Shown here one piece after another: positions 54,805 to 64,000 of a stretch of 64,000 nt of DNA. This DNA is from Acinetobacter lanii (GTDB taxonomy: Bacteria > Pseudomonadota > Gammaproteobacteria > Pseudomonadales > Moraxellaceae). Both the position numbers and the translations under genes were made by a program. The stretch is from positions 2,852,001 to 2,916,000 of the forward strand of contig NZ_CP049916.1 in assembly GCF_011578285.1 (NCBI RefSeq), read 5' to 3'. Each line of letters begins with the position of its first letter. Position 1 is the first letter of the stretch. A model generated the notes under the pieces. It searched no databases, was not told the DNA's origin, and saw only the letters and a list, made by a program, of their open reading frames with translations.

Positions 54805-55575
54805 TTATTGTTTTTTATAAACGTTTATTGTTTCTGAAAATTGACCTGACATATAAATCAACATTTTCATAGAATCAAAATTTTCTAAGTGATCTTGAAG
54901 CTTTTCAAAAAATTTTAAATAACCAGATGTAGATTCTTCAATCTGTAAAATTTCACTATTGGTTAAAATAAACAGTCTAATTTCCGAGTAAGTACCTAGA
55001 TCAACCATCGTGGCATCCACAGATAAAATATCACGCCATAAAACTGTCAATTTTTCTTTATTTTGATGCTTATAAAAATATTCAAAGCCATGTAATGATA
55101 TTGGGTAATTAAAACAGCCATCTTCATCATCTTTTCTATATTTATCTCTATGTTTGATACGATCCATGACATCAAAAGAGTCTTTAGCCCACACATGAGG
55201 ATGATGAAAAAAGCTAATCCAACATACACTTAGAGATAAACAACATAACCACAGCACCCATGTTACTGGAATCGAAATGATGCCTAAAATAAAAAGTATC
55301 ACTGTGAACCATGACTCAATTTTATAAATTGTTGCTTCTGATATTGGCAATCTAATTTTCGCAGGTACTTTTTTAGTAAAAAAACTGTCTTCAAATTCGA
55401 ACCTATATCGAGCAATCATCCAAATCATCAACAATAAAACACTACTAATTGCAACAATCATGCTCGATTTTTCAACCTGCTGAAAATCATCAAAAAAAAG
55501 CAATAGAAGACATGCTCCCAATCCAAAAGAGCTATAGAGAAAGATGATATTGGAAACTGCTTTTATGATTTTCAT
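54805..55575 (-). CDS. hypothetical membrane protein inside the urease locus
   Basis: Not recognised. 256 residues with about four hydrophobic spans (IIFLYSSFGLGACLLLLFF; MIVAISSVLLLMIWMIA; SWFTVILFILGIISIPVTWVLWL; LCCLSLSVCWISFF) and a cytosolic C-terminal domain (LTVLWRDILSVDATMVDLGTYSEIRLFILTNSE) reminiscent of a PH-like strand pattern. More AT-rich than the urease genes beside it. Likely an accessory insertion; no link to urease seen. Confidence 0.6.
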   Translation of the reverse strand: MKIIKAVSNIIFLYSSFGLGACLLLLFFDDFQQVEKSSMIVAISSVLLLMIWMIARYRFEFEDSFFTKKVPAKIRLPISEATIYKIESWFTVILFILGIISIPVTWVLWLCCLSLSVCWISFFHHPHVWAKDSFDVMDRIKHRDKYRKDDEDGCFNYPISLHGFEYFYKHQNKEKLTVLWRDILSVDATMVDLGTYSEIRLFILTNSEILQIEESTSGYLKFFEKLQDHLENFDSMKMLIYMSGQFSETINVYKKQ

Positions 55576-55660
55576 ATCTTTTTTTTATTTTCATTTATTC
55601 CCTAAAGATAACTCAAGCCACCATAATAAGTATATTCAGCATTTTAATTTTTTAATTCCA

Positions 55661-56548
55661 CTACGCCCAAATCACCAAAATGGCAGCGATGACTACGAGT
55701 GCTAAGCCCCAATGCTCGGCTTTCGCCAATTTCTCTTTAAAGAAATATGCTGAAATGAGTAAGCTAAATAAAATCTCGATTTGCCCTAAAGTTTTCACAA
55801 TCGGCACACTCATCATGCTCATGGCAGTAAACCAACCGAGTGATGCCAAAAAACTGCATAAACTGACTTTAAAGGTCAGCCCGATTCTCTCCCACATCGC
55901 TACCAAGGTTTTTCGGCTAAACAGTGCGAGATATAACAGCATGCTGATGCATTGCAGTCCAATCACTGAGACCAACACCCAAGAGGCACGATGTAGTTGC
56001 GGTAAATTGGTCAGCTCTAAACTCGCTTCACGAACCAGCAGTGAGGTAATAGCAAAACACAAGCCACTGCCAATACCGATCATTAAAGTCTTGGGAGAAA
56101 AGCCTGCAAATTGATGCCCACGACTAAGTAGAAATACAGCAAAGCCACCCAAAATCACCCCAAACCATGCATACAAAGACAGATGATCTGAAAGAAACAC
56201 CACCCCAATGATGGCAGCCAAAATGGCTTCACTTTTGGCAAGCCCGACCCCAATGGCATAATTTTTTTGTTTAAACAGTTGCACCATCAGTGCAGTGGCT
56301 AAGATCTGACTGGCTGCCGCGATGGCAATATAAATCCAGTATTGCTGAGTGAAATGTACTGCCTGCTCAATGGGTGAAAACTGATAAAGCCCTTCGATAT
56401 ACAAAATCGCAAGTGGAAATCCAAACAGGAAACGCGCGAGGGTCACGCCCCATACATCGACTGTCGTGCTGAGTTGTTTCTGAAAGGCATTGCGCCATGC
56501 CTGCATAAATGCAGCCATGAGGGTAAAGAGAATCCAACTCATCGACAT
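55661..56548 (-). CDS. EamA/DMT-superfamily transporter
   Basis: 295 residues, ten predicted spans in two EamA repeats (SWILFTLMAAFMQAWRNAFQKQL…; second: LMIGIGSGLCFAITSLLVREASLEL…). Members move metabolites or nucleotide sugars across the inner membrane; substrate unknown. Ends VIAAILVIWA, the usual EamA close. Situated between two uncharacterised genes within the urease locus, all on the minus strand. Confidence 0.85.
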   Translation of the reverse strand: MSMSWILFTLMAAFMQAWRNAFQKQLSTTVDVWGVTLARFLFGFPLAILYIEGLYQFSPIEQAVHFTQQYWIYIAIAAASQILATALMVQLFKQKNYAIGVGLAKSEAILAAIIGVVFLSDHLSLYAWFGVILGGFAVFLLSRGHQFAGFSPKTLMIGIGSGLCFAITSLLVREASLELTNLPQLHRASWVLVSVIGLQCISMLLYLALFSRKTLVAMWERIGLTFKVSLCSFLASLGWFTAMSMMSVPIVKTLGQIEILFSLLISAYFFKEKLAKAEHWGLALVVIAAILVIWA

Positions 56549-56643
56549 AGGACTTGCTCGCTTAAAGAGAGAGTGTATTTTAAGCGTTGATGCGTGTAAT
56601 CTCTAATTAAAAAAGGCTTTGTTAGAAATAGCGGAAAGTTTGG

Positions 56644-57489
56644 TTATTTTTTCTTATTTAACGCTAATACATTTAGGCGTGGATGATTTGGTACTGTTAT
56701 CCCATATTTTCCTTCGACCATTTCAGCCCTATACAATGGTACTTCAATTAATAATTGCTTAAGAAGATTTTTAATTCTTTCTTGATTTTCAGGTAACATC
56801 TTTACTCCTAAAATTACTGAGCACAGTAACTCATCTCTAGGATAAGATTGTATAGGTTGTTCCATATCATTCGATACTACTCGAAACTCTTCTTCATACG
56901 CCCAACTCTCATGTTTTGTTAAATAAATCTTTTTAGCAATTTCACTGTTGTTTAAACAAAATTTATCTTCTTTAGATAAAGTTGGCATATCTTTACTGTA
57001 ACTAACAGGAACTGGAATAAAATCTTTCAATACTGTTTTATATTTCAATGAACTTTTTGGGAACTTAAATTCCAACAAAAAACCTTTATGATTATCTGCA
57101 TAATGCGACCACATTAGTATTTCTAAAGGATTATGATTTAAACAACAAACACCTGTTCTTTGGTGAAATTTCAAGAAAAAACTACCATCAGATATTCCTA
57201 TTTTTTGCTGCCATTTAAATTTTTGATTTGCTTGTAATCTTTTTGCTGCACTCAGCCTTTTACAACCATACCTAGCATGTAAATCACGTAATTCATTCGT
57301 AGTGTAGTTATAATCATCATCTATATTAAACAAGCAATCAAAAGGATCATTAAATTTACTAGGTGGTGTAAAGCTTAAAGTACCATCTTGAATGATGCAA
57401 AGTGATCCTTCAGAAAATCGGACATGCTTATATAAATAAAAATATTTCTCATCTTGATATAAAAATTTATAATCTTCTATGTTTTGCAT
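56644..57489 (-). CDS. DUF2971-domain protein
   Basis: 281 residues, cytosolic. Typical DUF2971 blocks: YLYKHVRFSEGSLCIIQDGTLSFTPPSKFNDPFDCLF near the N-terminus, GVCCLNHNPLEILMWSHYADNHKGFLLEF in the middle, and ESWAYEEEFRVVS towards the end. The family is widespread, patchy and often found in accessory or defence-rich DNA; activity unknown. AT-rich compared with ureC. A palindromic repeat lies between it and ureC. Confidence 0.85.
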   Translation of the reverse strand: MQNIEDYKFLYQDEKYFYLYKHVRFSEGSLCIIQDGTLSFTPPSKFNDPFDCLFNIDDDYNYTTNELRDLHARYGCKRLSAAKRLQANQKFKWQQKIGISDGSFFLKFHQRTGVCCLNHNPLEILMWSHYADNHKGFLLEFKFPKSSLKYKTVLKDFIPVPVSYSKDMPTLSKEDKFCLNNSEIAKKIYLTKHESWAYEEEFRVVSNDMEQPIQSYPRDELLCSVILGVKMLPENQERIKNLLKQLLIEVPLYRAEMVEGKYGITVPNHPRLNVLALNKKK

Positions 57490-57564
57490 AAAATTTAATT
57501 TTCAATAAATATCATCAATTTATCACATACACAAACAATTATCTAAGAGTCGATATATTTTAAA

Positions 57565-57623
57565 TTCCCTCTCCTTTTAGGAAAGGTAAAATCCCTCCCA
57601 ACCTCCCTTTAATAAAGGGAGGA
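57565..57623. repeat. CCCTCTCC/CCCTCC-type palindromic repeat, copy 3 (ureC border)
   Basis: TTCCCTCTCCTTTTAGGAAAGG followed by TCCCTCCC and the hairpin CCTCCCTTT / AAAGGGAGG. It marks the border between ureC and the three inserted genes and ends 17 bp from the ureC stop. Confidence 0.7.
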
Positions 57624-57640
57624 GAAAAAAACCTAGATCA

Positions 57641-59341
57641 TTAAAACAAGAAATACCGCTGTGCCATCGGCAAGACTTCCGCAGGCTCACAGGTCAAATG
57701 CACCCCATCCGCACGTACTTCATAAATTTCAGGATCGACTTCCATCACAGGACAGTAAGTATTCAGCTTCATATCCGCCTTAGAAATATTACGGGTATTT
57801 TTTACAGGTGAAATCAGCTTTTTTAAACCGAGCTTTTCAGCGACACCATTGTCGATTCCTGCTTGCGATAAAAAGGTAATACAGGTCTGATGCACACCAC
57901 GCGCATTTGCCCCAAACATCGGACGATAATGCACAGGCTGAGGCGTTGGAATCGAGGCATTAATATCGCCCATCGGTGCCGCAGCAATCATGCCACCTTT
58001 AATAATCATCGATGGCTTTACCCCAAAAAAAGCAGGCTTCCAGAGCACCAAATCCGCCAATTTCCCTTCTTCCACCGAGCCAATCTCATGACTTAAACCA
58101 TGCGTAATCGCAGGGTTAATCGTATATTTGGCGATATAACGCTTTACCCGATTATTGTCATGCACAGCATTGTCACCCGCTAAAGGCCCACGCTGAATTT
58201 TCATTTTATGTGCGGTTTGCCATGTGCGAATAATCACTTCACCCACACGCCCCATGGCTTGCGAATCTGACGACATCATCGCAATCGCTCCCAAATCTTG
58301 CAAAATGTCTTCCGCAGCAATGGTTTCACGGCGAATACGACTTTCAGCAAAAGCCACATCTTCCGAAATAGCAGGGTCTAAATGGTGACACACCATTAAC
58401 ATATCTAAGTGTTCATCAATGGTATTCACTGTATATGGACGGGTTGGATTGGTGGATGATGGCAAGACATTCGGCTGACCAATGGCTTTTAAAATATCAG
58501 GCGCATGCCCACCGCCAGCACCTTCGGTATGGTAGGTGTGAATGGTTCGGTTTTTAAATGCAGCCAAAGTTTCTTCCAAGAAACCACTTTCATTTAAGGT
58601 ATCGGTATGGATGGCCACTTGCACATCATATTCATCCGCCACGCTTAAGCAGTTATCAATGGCTGCAGGTGTTGAACCCCAGTCTTCATGCAGTTTTAAA
58701 CCGACTACACCTGCTTCAATTTGCTCACGAATCGGGTCGGGTAAACTTAAATTGCCTTTCCCCAATAATCCGATATTCATCGGCAAATCATCAATGGCTT
58801 GGAGCATCGTAGCAATGTGCCAAGGTCCCGGTGTCACCGTTGTTGCCGATGTTCCTGCTGCGGGGCCTGTTCCGCCACCAATCATGGTGGTTGTGCCTGA
58901 CATCAGGGCGGTTTCCACCTGTTGTGGACAAATCCAATGTATGTGGGTATCAATACCGCCTGCCGTTAAGATCTGCCCCTCGCCTGCAATCACTTCTGTT
59001 GCAGCACCTAGCGGTATGGTGATGTTGGGTTGGATATCTGGGTTACCTGCTTTACCTATTTTCCAGATACGACCATTCTTTAAACCGACATCTGCTTTGA
59101 CAATACCCCACCAATCCACAATTAAAGCATTGGTAATGACGGTATCAGCAACGTCATCGGCTAAGAGTTGCGACTGCCCCATGCCATCCCGAATGACTTT
59201 ACCCCCACCAAATTTGACCTCTTCCCCATAAGTCGTAAAGTCTTGTTCGACTTCAATAAATAGTTCAGTGTCGGCTAAACGGACACGATCTCCCACCGTT
59301 GGACCAAACATTTCCGCATAAGCACGGCGTGACATTTTCAT
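57641..59341 (-). CDS. ureC: urease alpha subunit
   Basis: Catalytic subunit hydrolysing urea to ammonia and carbamate. The dinickel ligands are present: His133 and His135 (DTHIHW), carbamylated Lys216 (GLKLHEDWG), His245 (AIHTDTLNE), His271 ([15 protein letters not shown]) and Asp359 (MSSDSQAMG); catalytic-flap His319/320 in VCHHLDP. 566 residues, complete. ureB lies 15 bp upstream. Confidence 0.98.
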   Translation of the reverse strand: MKMSRRAYAEMFGPTVGDRVRLADTELFIEVEQDFTTYGEEVKFGGGKVIRDGMGQSQLLADDVADTVITNALIVDWWGIVKADVGLKNGRIWKIGKAGNPDIQPNITIPLGAATEVIAGEGQILTAGGIDTHIHWICPQQVETALMSGTTTMIGGGTGPAAGTSATTVTPGPWHIATMLQAIDDLPMNIGLLGKGNLSLPDPIREQIEAGVVGLKLHEDWGSTPAAIDNCLSVADEYDVQVAIHTDTLNESGFLEETLAAFKNRTIHTYHTEGAGGGHAPDILKAIGQPNVLPSSTNPTRPYTVNTIDEHLDMLMVCHHLDPAISEDVAFAESRIRRETIAAEDILQDLGAIAMMSSDSQAMGRVGEVIIRTWQTAHKMKIQRGPLAGDNAVHDNNRVKRYIAKYTINPAITHGLSHEIGSVEEGKLADLVLWKPAFFGVKPSMIIKGGMIAAAPMGDINASIPTPQPVHYRPMFGANARGVHQTCITFLSQAGIDNGVAEKLGLKKLISPVKNTRNISKADMKLNTYCPVMEVDPEIYEVRADGVHLTCEPAEVLPMAQRYFLF

Positions 59342-59356
59342 GATCTTTTTATTCCT

Positions 59357-59665
59357 TTAATCCAACTGTCCCATGACACGACCTGCAAAACCATAGACTT
59401 TGCGATGCCCCACCAACTCCACCAATTCCACATCACGACTTTGACCCGGTTCAAAACGAATCGCTGTGCCTGCCGCGACATTTAAGCGATAGCCTCGTGC
59501 CTGAGCACGATCAAACTGCAAGGCATCATTGGCTTCAAAAAAATGAAAATGCGACCCGATTTGAATCGGACGATCCCCCGTATTTGCCACCGTCAGCTTC
59601 AGGGTTTTACGTCCCACATTCATTTCGATATCGATGTCTGGCGTAATCACTTCACCTGGAATCAT
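59357..59665 (-). CDS. ureB: urease beta subunit
   Basis: Structural small subunit of urease. Start ATG 59665 ([16 protein letters not shown]), with AAGGAGATTCCC just before it, gives 102 residues; the frame extends 6 codons upstream into ureA without need. Family blocks [44 protein letters not shown] and [10 protein letters not shown] are complete. Overlapping by frame with the ureA end, so translation is closely coupled. Confidence 0.97.
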   Translation of the reverse strand: MIPGEVITPDIDIEMNVGRKTLKLTVANTGDRPIQIGSHFHFFEANDALQFDRAQARGYRLNVAAGTAIRFEPGQSRDVELVELVGHRKVYGFAGRVMGQLD

Positions 59666-59675
59666 GGGAATCTCC

Positions 59676-59978
59676 TTATACAATCGGCTGATGTACGGTC
59701 ACTAACTTAGAACCATCTGGAAATGTCGCTTCGACTTGAACTTCGGCAATCATTTCTGGAATCCCATCCATCACATCATCACGGCTCAGCAAAGTCGTGC
59801 CATAGTGCATCAGTTCACTCACCGTCATGCCATCACGAGCACCTTCAAGCAGTGCCGCAGAAATATAGGCCACCGCTTCGGGATAATTCAGTTTTAAACC
59901 CCGTGCTTTGCGCCGTTCTGCCACCAAGCCCGCAGTAAAAATCAGCATTTTGTCTTTTTCTGTGGGATTTAATTCCAT
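59676..59978 (-). CDS. ureA: urease gamma subunit
   Basis: Smallest urease subunit, 100 residues: [82 protein letters not shown]. First structural gene; ureB begins 10 bp after its stop. About 215 bp with a palindromic repeat separate it from ureD. Confidence 0.97.
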   Translation of the reverse strand: MELNPTEKDKMLIFTAGLVAERRKARGLKLNYPEAVAYISAALLEGARDGMTVSELMHYGTTLLSRDDVMDGIPEMIAEVQVEATFPDGSKLVTVHQPIV

Positions 59979-60082
59979 CTCTTTTTCCTAAATGGTTATT
60001 TCAGTATTTCAATGTTCCAATGATGTTTAAGCAAAAAGTGTGCTCAAAAAATTTAATCTGTATCGCATTTCAGAAATGATGC

Positions 60083-60194
60083 TCCTCTCTTTGATAAGGG
60101 GAAACTGGGAGGGACTGTTAAAATCTCCCTAAATCCCTCTTTACTAAAGAGGGACTTACCCCCTCCCTTTTATAAAGGGAGGTTGGGAGGGATT
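60083..60194. repeat. CCCTCC-type palindromic repeat, copy 4 (ureD-ureA gap)
   Basis: A 110-bp block of nested dyads: TCCCTCTTT / AAAGAGGGA (60133-60154) and CCTCCCTTT / AAAGGGAGG (60162-60183) flanked by CTGGGAGGGA and GTTGGGAGGGATT. Its edge overlaps the ureD stop codon. Confidence 0.75.
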
Positions 60195-61068
60195 AAGTCC
60201 GCCAAATCCTTGGAAACTCTTCATCAAGTCCAAACCAATCACGTCTTAAGCGTGCGCGAATCCCGGCAAAGGCATCATGGCATTGGCGTACATCATCTCC
60301 CAAATACCGTGCGATAATCACATAATCGAGCAGGGTTAAAGTCACAGGCAGATTCATACGCATAATCAGATCACGTAAAACATCAAGCTGTCGTTCAAGC
60401 AAATTTGAGTCACGCATTGATTGTGGTGGAACAGCCCAAAAACTCGCCATGACGGCATGACCATGCATGCCTAAGCATGAATTTAAAAAGCGATCATTGC
60501 CTTGAAAGCGCAAAGTATCTGTGACCAAGAGTTGATTGTTTTGGCTCAATTGAAAGCGATTTTGATACAAGCCATCATTGAACTGTTCTTGGCGAGCTTG
60601 ACGTCCTAACACCAACATATCCCAACCAATAAAACTTGCAGATTCAGCCAGTTGAATCTTGGTTTCTGAATGTGCCAGTGCACCATTAAAGAGCATCGTT
60701 TCTTGAGGAAGCCATTCAAATATCGCCTGATCTTCCACTTGAATATCAATATGTTGAAAGGCTTTTTTTAGATTGGTTTTATACCATTTTCCTGCCCCAG
60801 GGGTAGTGACCAAGCCATGTGCATGGGCATCTACACAGATGTTAAACGTCAGATGATCACCACCTGCAATGCCTGCAGGAGGATGCACGATAATCGCGTG
60901 ACACACCCCAGTCTTTTCCGGCCAGAGCATTTTTTGCACCCTGACAGGGCCATGATGTTTTCTGTGCGCTAAAATTGTGCGTTCTTGATCTTTTTTAAAA
61001 CCGAGTTCGAGCTTTGCAAACCAATATTGTGCATTTTTAAGGGTTTGATCTTGCAATGCCTGATTCAT
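60193..61068 (-). CDS. ureD: urease accessory protein UreD
   Basis: Scaffold for nickel insertion with UreF and UreG. 291 residues with family blocks [69 protein letters not shown] and [10 protein letters not shown]. First gene of the urease locus; the stop codon lies in the edge of a palindromic repeat that separates it from ureA. Confidence 0.95.
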   Translation of the reverse strand: MNQALQDQTLKNAQYWFAKLELGFKKDQERTILAHRKHHGPVRVQKMLWPEKTGVCHAIIVHPPAGIAGGDHLTFNICVDAHAHGLVTTPGAGKWYKTNLKKAFQHIDIQVEDQAIFEWLPQETMLFNGALAHSETKIQLAESASFIGWDMLVLGRQARQEQFNDGLYQNRFQLSQNNQLLVTDTLRFQGNDRFLNSCLGMHGHAVMASFWAVPPQSMRDSNLLERQLDVLRDLIMRMNLPVTLTLLDYVIIARYLGDDVRQCHDAFAGIRARLRRDWFGLDEEFPRIWRT

Positions 61069-61260
61069 AATGATTCGTTTCTTTCAACTTGTTCAATCAT
61101 TGGTTCATCTAGCAATAATTGCACCAGATTAAAATGCCATGATTGAACCATGCTTAATTCCAAGTAAAGTGAAAAGCTCAAGTGAACAGCATTGATTTAT
61201 CTTAAAAACACCTTCGTGTTAAACTATCGCTCTTCACCTCGCAGATTCACAAAAGCCTTT

Positions 61261-62196
61261 ATGAGCAAGAAAAGCACCTATACCCCTGGTGAATTCCAGT
61301 GGTCGTTTTTATTACCTAAATATTGGGGTATATGGATTAGCATCGTTTTTCTTATGCTTTTGGCTATTTTGCCGTGGGCGATCCAACACCGTTTAGCCAC
61401 TGCAATGGGTCAATTAGCATTTAATAAACTTAAATCACGCCGCAAAACCACGATTCGTAACTTAGAAGTCTGTTTTCCGGAATGGTCAGCAGTAGAAGTG
61501 CAACTGCATGCCAAACAGGTTTTTATCGATCAGATGCTCGGTGTATTTGAAACCTTAAATGCATGGTACTGCCCAACATGGTTTAAAGGTCGGGTCGAGA
61601 TTGAAGGTTTAGAGCATATTCAAAAGGCGCAAGCTGAAGGCAAAGGCGCATTATTACTCGGCACACATTCGACTCTGCTCGATGCTGGGGGGTATGCCTG
61701 TGCGCAATATTTTGACCCAGATGTGGTTTATCGTCCACAGAATAATCCGCTGCTTGATATGCTGATTTATCGCTGCCGTGCCACCATTTATACCCATCAA
61801 ATTGACCATGATGATATGCGTGGTCTGATTCGTCATTTAAAAGAAGGTCGCCCGATTTGGTACAGTCCTGATCAGGACTTTGGCTTAAAACAAGGGGTGA
61901 TGGCGCCGTTCTTTGGTACACCGGCTGCGACCGTAACGGCACATCGTCGTTTACTGAAAATGACCAAAGCTGCTGCGATTCCGCTGTATTTTTATCGGGA
62001 TGGGGATATTGCAAATCCAAAATATAAAATCTTGATTGAACCTGCATTAGACAATATGCCAAGTGATGATGAATTGGCAGATGCAACGCGTGTGAATAAG
62101 ATTATTGAGAATCAGCTTCGCATCGCACCGACCCAATATATGTGGTTCCACCGTCGCTTTAAAACTCGCCCTGAAGGCTATGATAAGATTTATTAA
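61261..62196 (+). CDS. lipid A biosynthesis acyltransferase (LpxL/LpxM-like)
   Basis: Transfers secondary acyl chains to lipid A at the inner membrane. One N-terminal span (IWISIVFLMLLAILPWAIQ) and the catalytic HX4D motif in LLLGTHSTLLDAGGYA; VVYRPQNNPLLDMLI, GRPIWYSPDQDFG and MAPFFGTPAATVTAHRRL are family features. I start at ATG 61261 (MSKKSTYTPGEFQW); the frame extends to 61192 but the added part is not conserved. 311 residues. LpxL and LpxM cannot be told apart by eye. Confidence 0.9.
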   Translation: MSKKSTYTPGEFQWSFLLPKYWGIWISIVFLMLLAILPWAIQHRLATAMGQLAFNKLKSRRKTTIRNLEVCFPEWSAVEVQLHAKQVFIDQMLGVFETLNAWYCPTWFKGRVEIEGLEHIQKAQAEGKGALLLGTHSTLLDAGGYACAQYFDPDVVYRPQNNPLLDMLIYRCRATIYTHQIDHDDMRGLIRHLKEGRPIWYSPDQDFGLKQGVMAPFFGTPAATVTAHRRLLKMTKAAAIPLYFYRDGDIANPKYKILIEPALDNMPSDDELADATRVNKIIENQLRIAPTQYMWFHRRFKTRPEGYDKIY

Positions 62197-62226
62197 GCGC
62201 TCAATCTGAAAAACAATGATCATAAG

Positions 62227-62249
62227 AAAGGGCTGAATAGTCCTTTTTT
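62227..62249 (+). terminator. terminator after the acyltransferase gene
   Basis: AAAGGGCT / AGTCCTTT with one wobble pair, loop GAAT, and six T. Confidence 0.7.
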
Positions 62250-62398
62250 ATGGTGATGAAATTGAGATCGGATAAATGCTAAATCGCTGACTATATCTGG
62301 CAAAGATGCATTGTTCGCTATTGAAAATGAAACATCAAAATCGGCAGTTTTGTCCTGTATCCTTCAGCGCATTGAACAGATAAACATGCAGATAATAT

Positions 62399-62435
62399 TA
62401 AGCCCGAGTTTTACATCCTGTATAACTCGGGCTTA
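62399..62435. repeat. 12-bp perfect hairpin TAAGCCCGAGTT / AACTCGGGCTTA
   Basis: Strong isolated dyad with a 13-nt loop in the 500-bp gap after the acyltransferase gene. It lies 20 bp beyond the stop of a minus-strand open remnant, so it may be that vanished gene's terminator, though a clear T run is missing. Confidence 0.55.
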
Positions 62436-62455
62436 TGAGGTTGTGCTTTTCAAAA

Positions 62456-62575
62456 TCATATTCTTGTTTTAGTGGCTTTCCGTTCCTGCATCATCTCCAT
62501 GATGTCTCTATCCATCAGCGTCGTCTTCCTTAGTGGGATAATTCCGTTCCCATTCCATGTGCCGATGAATAGATA
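62456..62575 (-). pseudogene. possible 3' remnant of an unidentified gene
   Basis: A 39-codon open stretch without an N-terminal start, flanked by stops, containing GTWNGNGIIPLRKTTLMDRD and ending MMQERKATKTRI. The composition is protein-like and a hairpin follows. An internal ATG (62515) would give only 19 residues. I could not identify the parent protein; chance ORF remains possible. Confidence 0.3.
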
Positions 62576-62704
62576 TTAAGCAAAACTAGATAAGTAAAAT
62601 AGCCGTTGTTGACGGCTATCTTTGTAAGCCATAGCTTACATATAAGTTTAGCTAAATTTGTGAAATAGCCTATTATTCATCCATTAAAATGAGTCTCATA
62701 GCAC
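62576..62704. other. hairpin-rich intergenic end
   Basis: Two adjacent small hairpins: ATAGCCGT / ACGGCTAT (62599-62619) and TGTAAGC / GCTTACA (62623-62640). They lie downstream of the minus-strand EEP gene and may terminate it. No ORF. Confidence 0.45.
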
Positions 62705-63814
62705 TTATTTATAATCTTGAGCAATTTCATCGGTCACGATTTTTTCTTCTTTTTCAGCCTTTTCAATGCCCTCTTGAATCGCTTCTTGGGCCTCTTGTTC
62801 ATCGGCATCGGTTTGTTCAAGTTCTTGTTGCACCCGCTCAAACTCTCGACCGGTTTGTAATACCACATACACCGGAAAATGGTCTGAACCGACATGCGGT
62901 AATCGCTCCATTTTCACTAAAGCAAAATCGGTACTGTGAAACACATGATCGAGTGACCAGCGTAGTAAAGGATAATCGGCATGAAACGTATTGACATAGT
63001 GCCGTCCTACACGCGGGTCGAGCAAACCACTAATACGTTGGAACAGTCGTGTCGTACGTGACCATGCCACATCATTGAGATCTCCCATCACAATGCAGCT
63101 TTCATCCAAATCTTTAATCTGATCGCCAACAATCAGTAATTCTGCATCACGCAAAGTGGAGTCTTTGGCTTCGGTTGGACTTGGGGGCTTTGGATGTAAA
63201 CAATACAACTGAACCTGATGACCTGAACGCAAGGTCACCGTGGTATGAATTGACGGGATTTCATCACTCAAAATAAATTTGACTTCAGTATCACTCAACT
63301 CAAGTTTGCTATACAGATGCATGCCATACAGATTGTCTAAAGGCACAGGCACACGGTAGGGATAATCCGCCTCAATCACTGCCAATTGATTCTGCCAGTT
63401 TTGATCGGTTTCAAGGGTCAAAACCAAATCAGGTTGATGCTTTTCAATCTGTTCAATCAGTAAATGATATTTGTCATTCGGGGTCAGCACGTTCGATACA
63501 ATCAAAGAAATTTGTTTACTTTCATCCAACTGATCCTCTGTGACTTGCTTGACCTGTTTTTTCCAAATCAGGGTATACGGTAAAACCATTTTAAGCTGAT
63601 AGGCCAGCGCTGCGATCAATAAGGCTAAAATGATCTCACGTGCAAGCGTCCATTCACTGGGCCAAAACAATAAACCGATTAAAGCCACTGCACCCAAAAA
63701 TAAGAATTGTAGTCGTGGAAAATCTGCGCCTCGAAACCACCATTCATCTCTAGGAATCAGTGACCAGAAGCTCAGCCAAATGACAACGCCTGCCAATATT
63801 TCCACCCAAATCAT
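62705..63814 (-). CDS. membrane-anchored endonuclease/exonuclease/phosphatase-family protein
   Basis: 369 residues. Three N-terminal spans (IWVEILAGVVIWLSFWSLI; LQFLFLGAVALIGLLFW; EIILALLIAALAYQL) precede an EEP hydrolase domain with SNVL (first Asn), LTLETD (metal Glu), YCLHPKPP, MGDLNDVAWS (catalytic Asp/Asn), SLDHVFHS and the final GSDHFPVYVVL His. The C-terminal 45 residues are Glu/Gln-rich and probably coiled (REFERVQQELEQTDADEQEA). The substrate (DNA, phospholipid or other phosphodiester) is unknown. Confidence 0.85.
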   Translation of the reverse strand: MIWVEILAGVVIWLSFWSLIPRDEWWFRGADFPRLQFLFLGAVALIGLLFWPSEWTLAREIILALLIAALAYQLKMVLPYTLIWKKQVKQVTEDQLDESKQISLIVSNVLTPNDKYHLLIEQIEKHQPDLVLTLETDQNWQNQLAVIEADYPYRVPVPLDNLYGMHLYSKLELSDTEVKFILSDEIPSIHTTVTLRSGHQVQLYCLHPKPPSPTEAKDSTLRDAELLIVGDQIKDLDESCIVMGDLNDVAWSRTTRLFQRISGLLDPRVGRHYVNTFHADYPLLRWSLDHVFHSTDFALVKMERLPHVGSDHFPVYVVLQTGREFERVQQELEQTDADEQEAQEAIQEGIEKAEKEEKIVTDEIAQDYK

Positions 63815-64000
63815 TGTTTTCTTCTCACTTGTATCTTTTTAATTTTTTTAGATTTAAAAAAACTTTATCAATTTTGTATGTATCATAAACAAGATATTCC
63901 GCTCAAGAATATTGATGTTTTCATTGTGTAGCTCTTGCAGTTGTACCTTCTTTTGATACACTCGAAGCCCCTATTAATTTTTAACGCACCGAGGCAAAGT
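63815..64000. other. window-end intergenic sequence
   Basis: 186 AT-rich bases upstream of the EEP gene. Nothing beyond a possible promoter was recognised; the next gene lies outside the window. Confidence 0.4.

Noticed and set aside
58542..59231. 229-codon plus-strand frame opposite ureC
   Set aside because: Antisense to invariant urease active-site segments; Ser/Pro-rich shadow of GC-rich codons.

Overview
The window reads as a chromosomal segment of an Acinetobacter-type gammaproteobacterium. Pointers are the AT-leaning composition, the tig-clpP-clpX block, a tonB-exbB-exbD operon, a Fiu/PiuA-like receptor followed by a PiuC-like hydroxylase, the metX-metW pair, the long LeuA, an ABC-F Uup protein divergent from slyX, and a ureDABC...EFG-hupE cluster. 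I cannot fix the species. Nearly all the DNA is coding and ordinary core genome. Accessory signals are one insertion sequence, a family of CCCTCTCC-type palindromic repeats, and three non-urease genes splitting the urease locus.

Layout. 1-4 kb: end of pta, fumarase, and a DUF2059 secreted protein whose 3' end was hit by an 852-bp IS5-family element with a TA target duplication. 5-10 kb: a DUF2846-like lipoprotein, then clpX, clpP and tig (minus strand). 10-13 kb: iron uptake (piuA-like receptor, piuC-like oxygenase). 13-19 kb: leuA, metX-metW-Sel1 operon, rdgB. 19-24 kb: AEC permease, tatABC, and a Tat-dependent PhoX-family phosphatase. 24-34 kb: NRDE protein, lgt, two related small membrane proteins, a CHAP-like amidase candidate, thyA, folA, DUF4105 protein, META lipoprotein, msrA, tonB-exbB-exbD. 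34-45 kb: purU, a TetR regulator divergent from an aldehyde dehydrogenase, rpmB-rpmG, a CPA2 antiporter, small proteins, an RRM protein, a UvrD-like helicase, glycerate kinase, an HExxH protease candidate. 45-52 kb: topA, two uncharacterised genes (one PIN-like), slyX and uup. 52-61 kb: urease. 61-64 kb: a lipid A acyltransferase-like gene, a 500-bp gap with hairpins and a possible gene remnant, and an endonuclease/exonuclease/phosphatase-family membrane protein.

The most interesting signal is regulatory. Both the tatABC operon and the adjacent phoX gene are preceded by arrays of CTGTCAT-like heptamers spaced exactly 11 bp apart (the PhoB-box pattern), sharing an identical 15-mer. This suggests that the Tat translocase and its neighbouring Tat substrate, which also carries a lipobox, are jointly induced by phosphate starvation. 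Other points for follow-up: the reconstructable IS insertion, two palindromes in the TetR/aldehyde dehydrogenase intergenic region, a cytosolic-looking Cys-His-Asp amidase candidate, a metzincin-like protein, a PIN-like protein next to topA, and the repeats around the split urease cluster.
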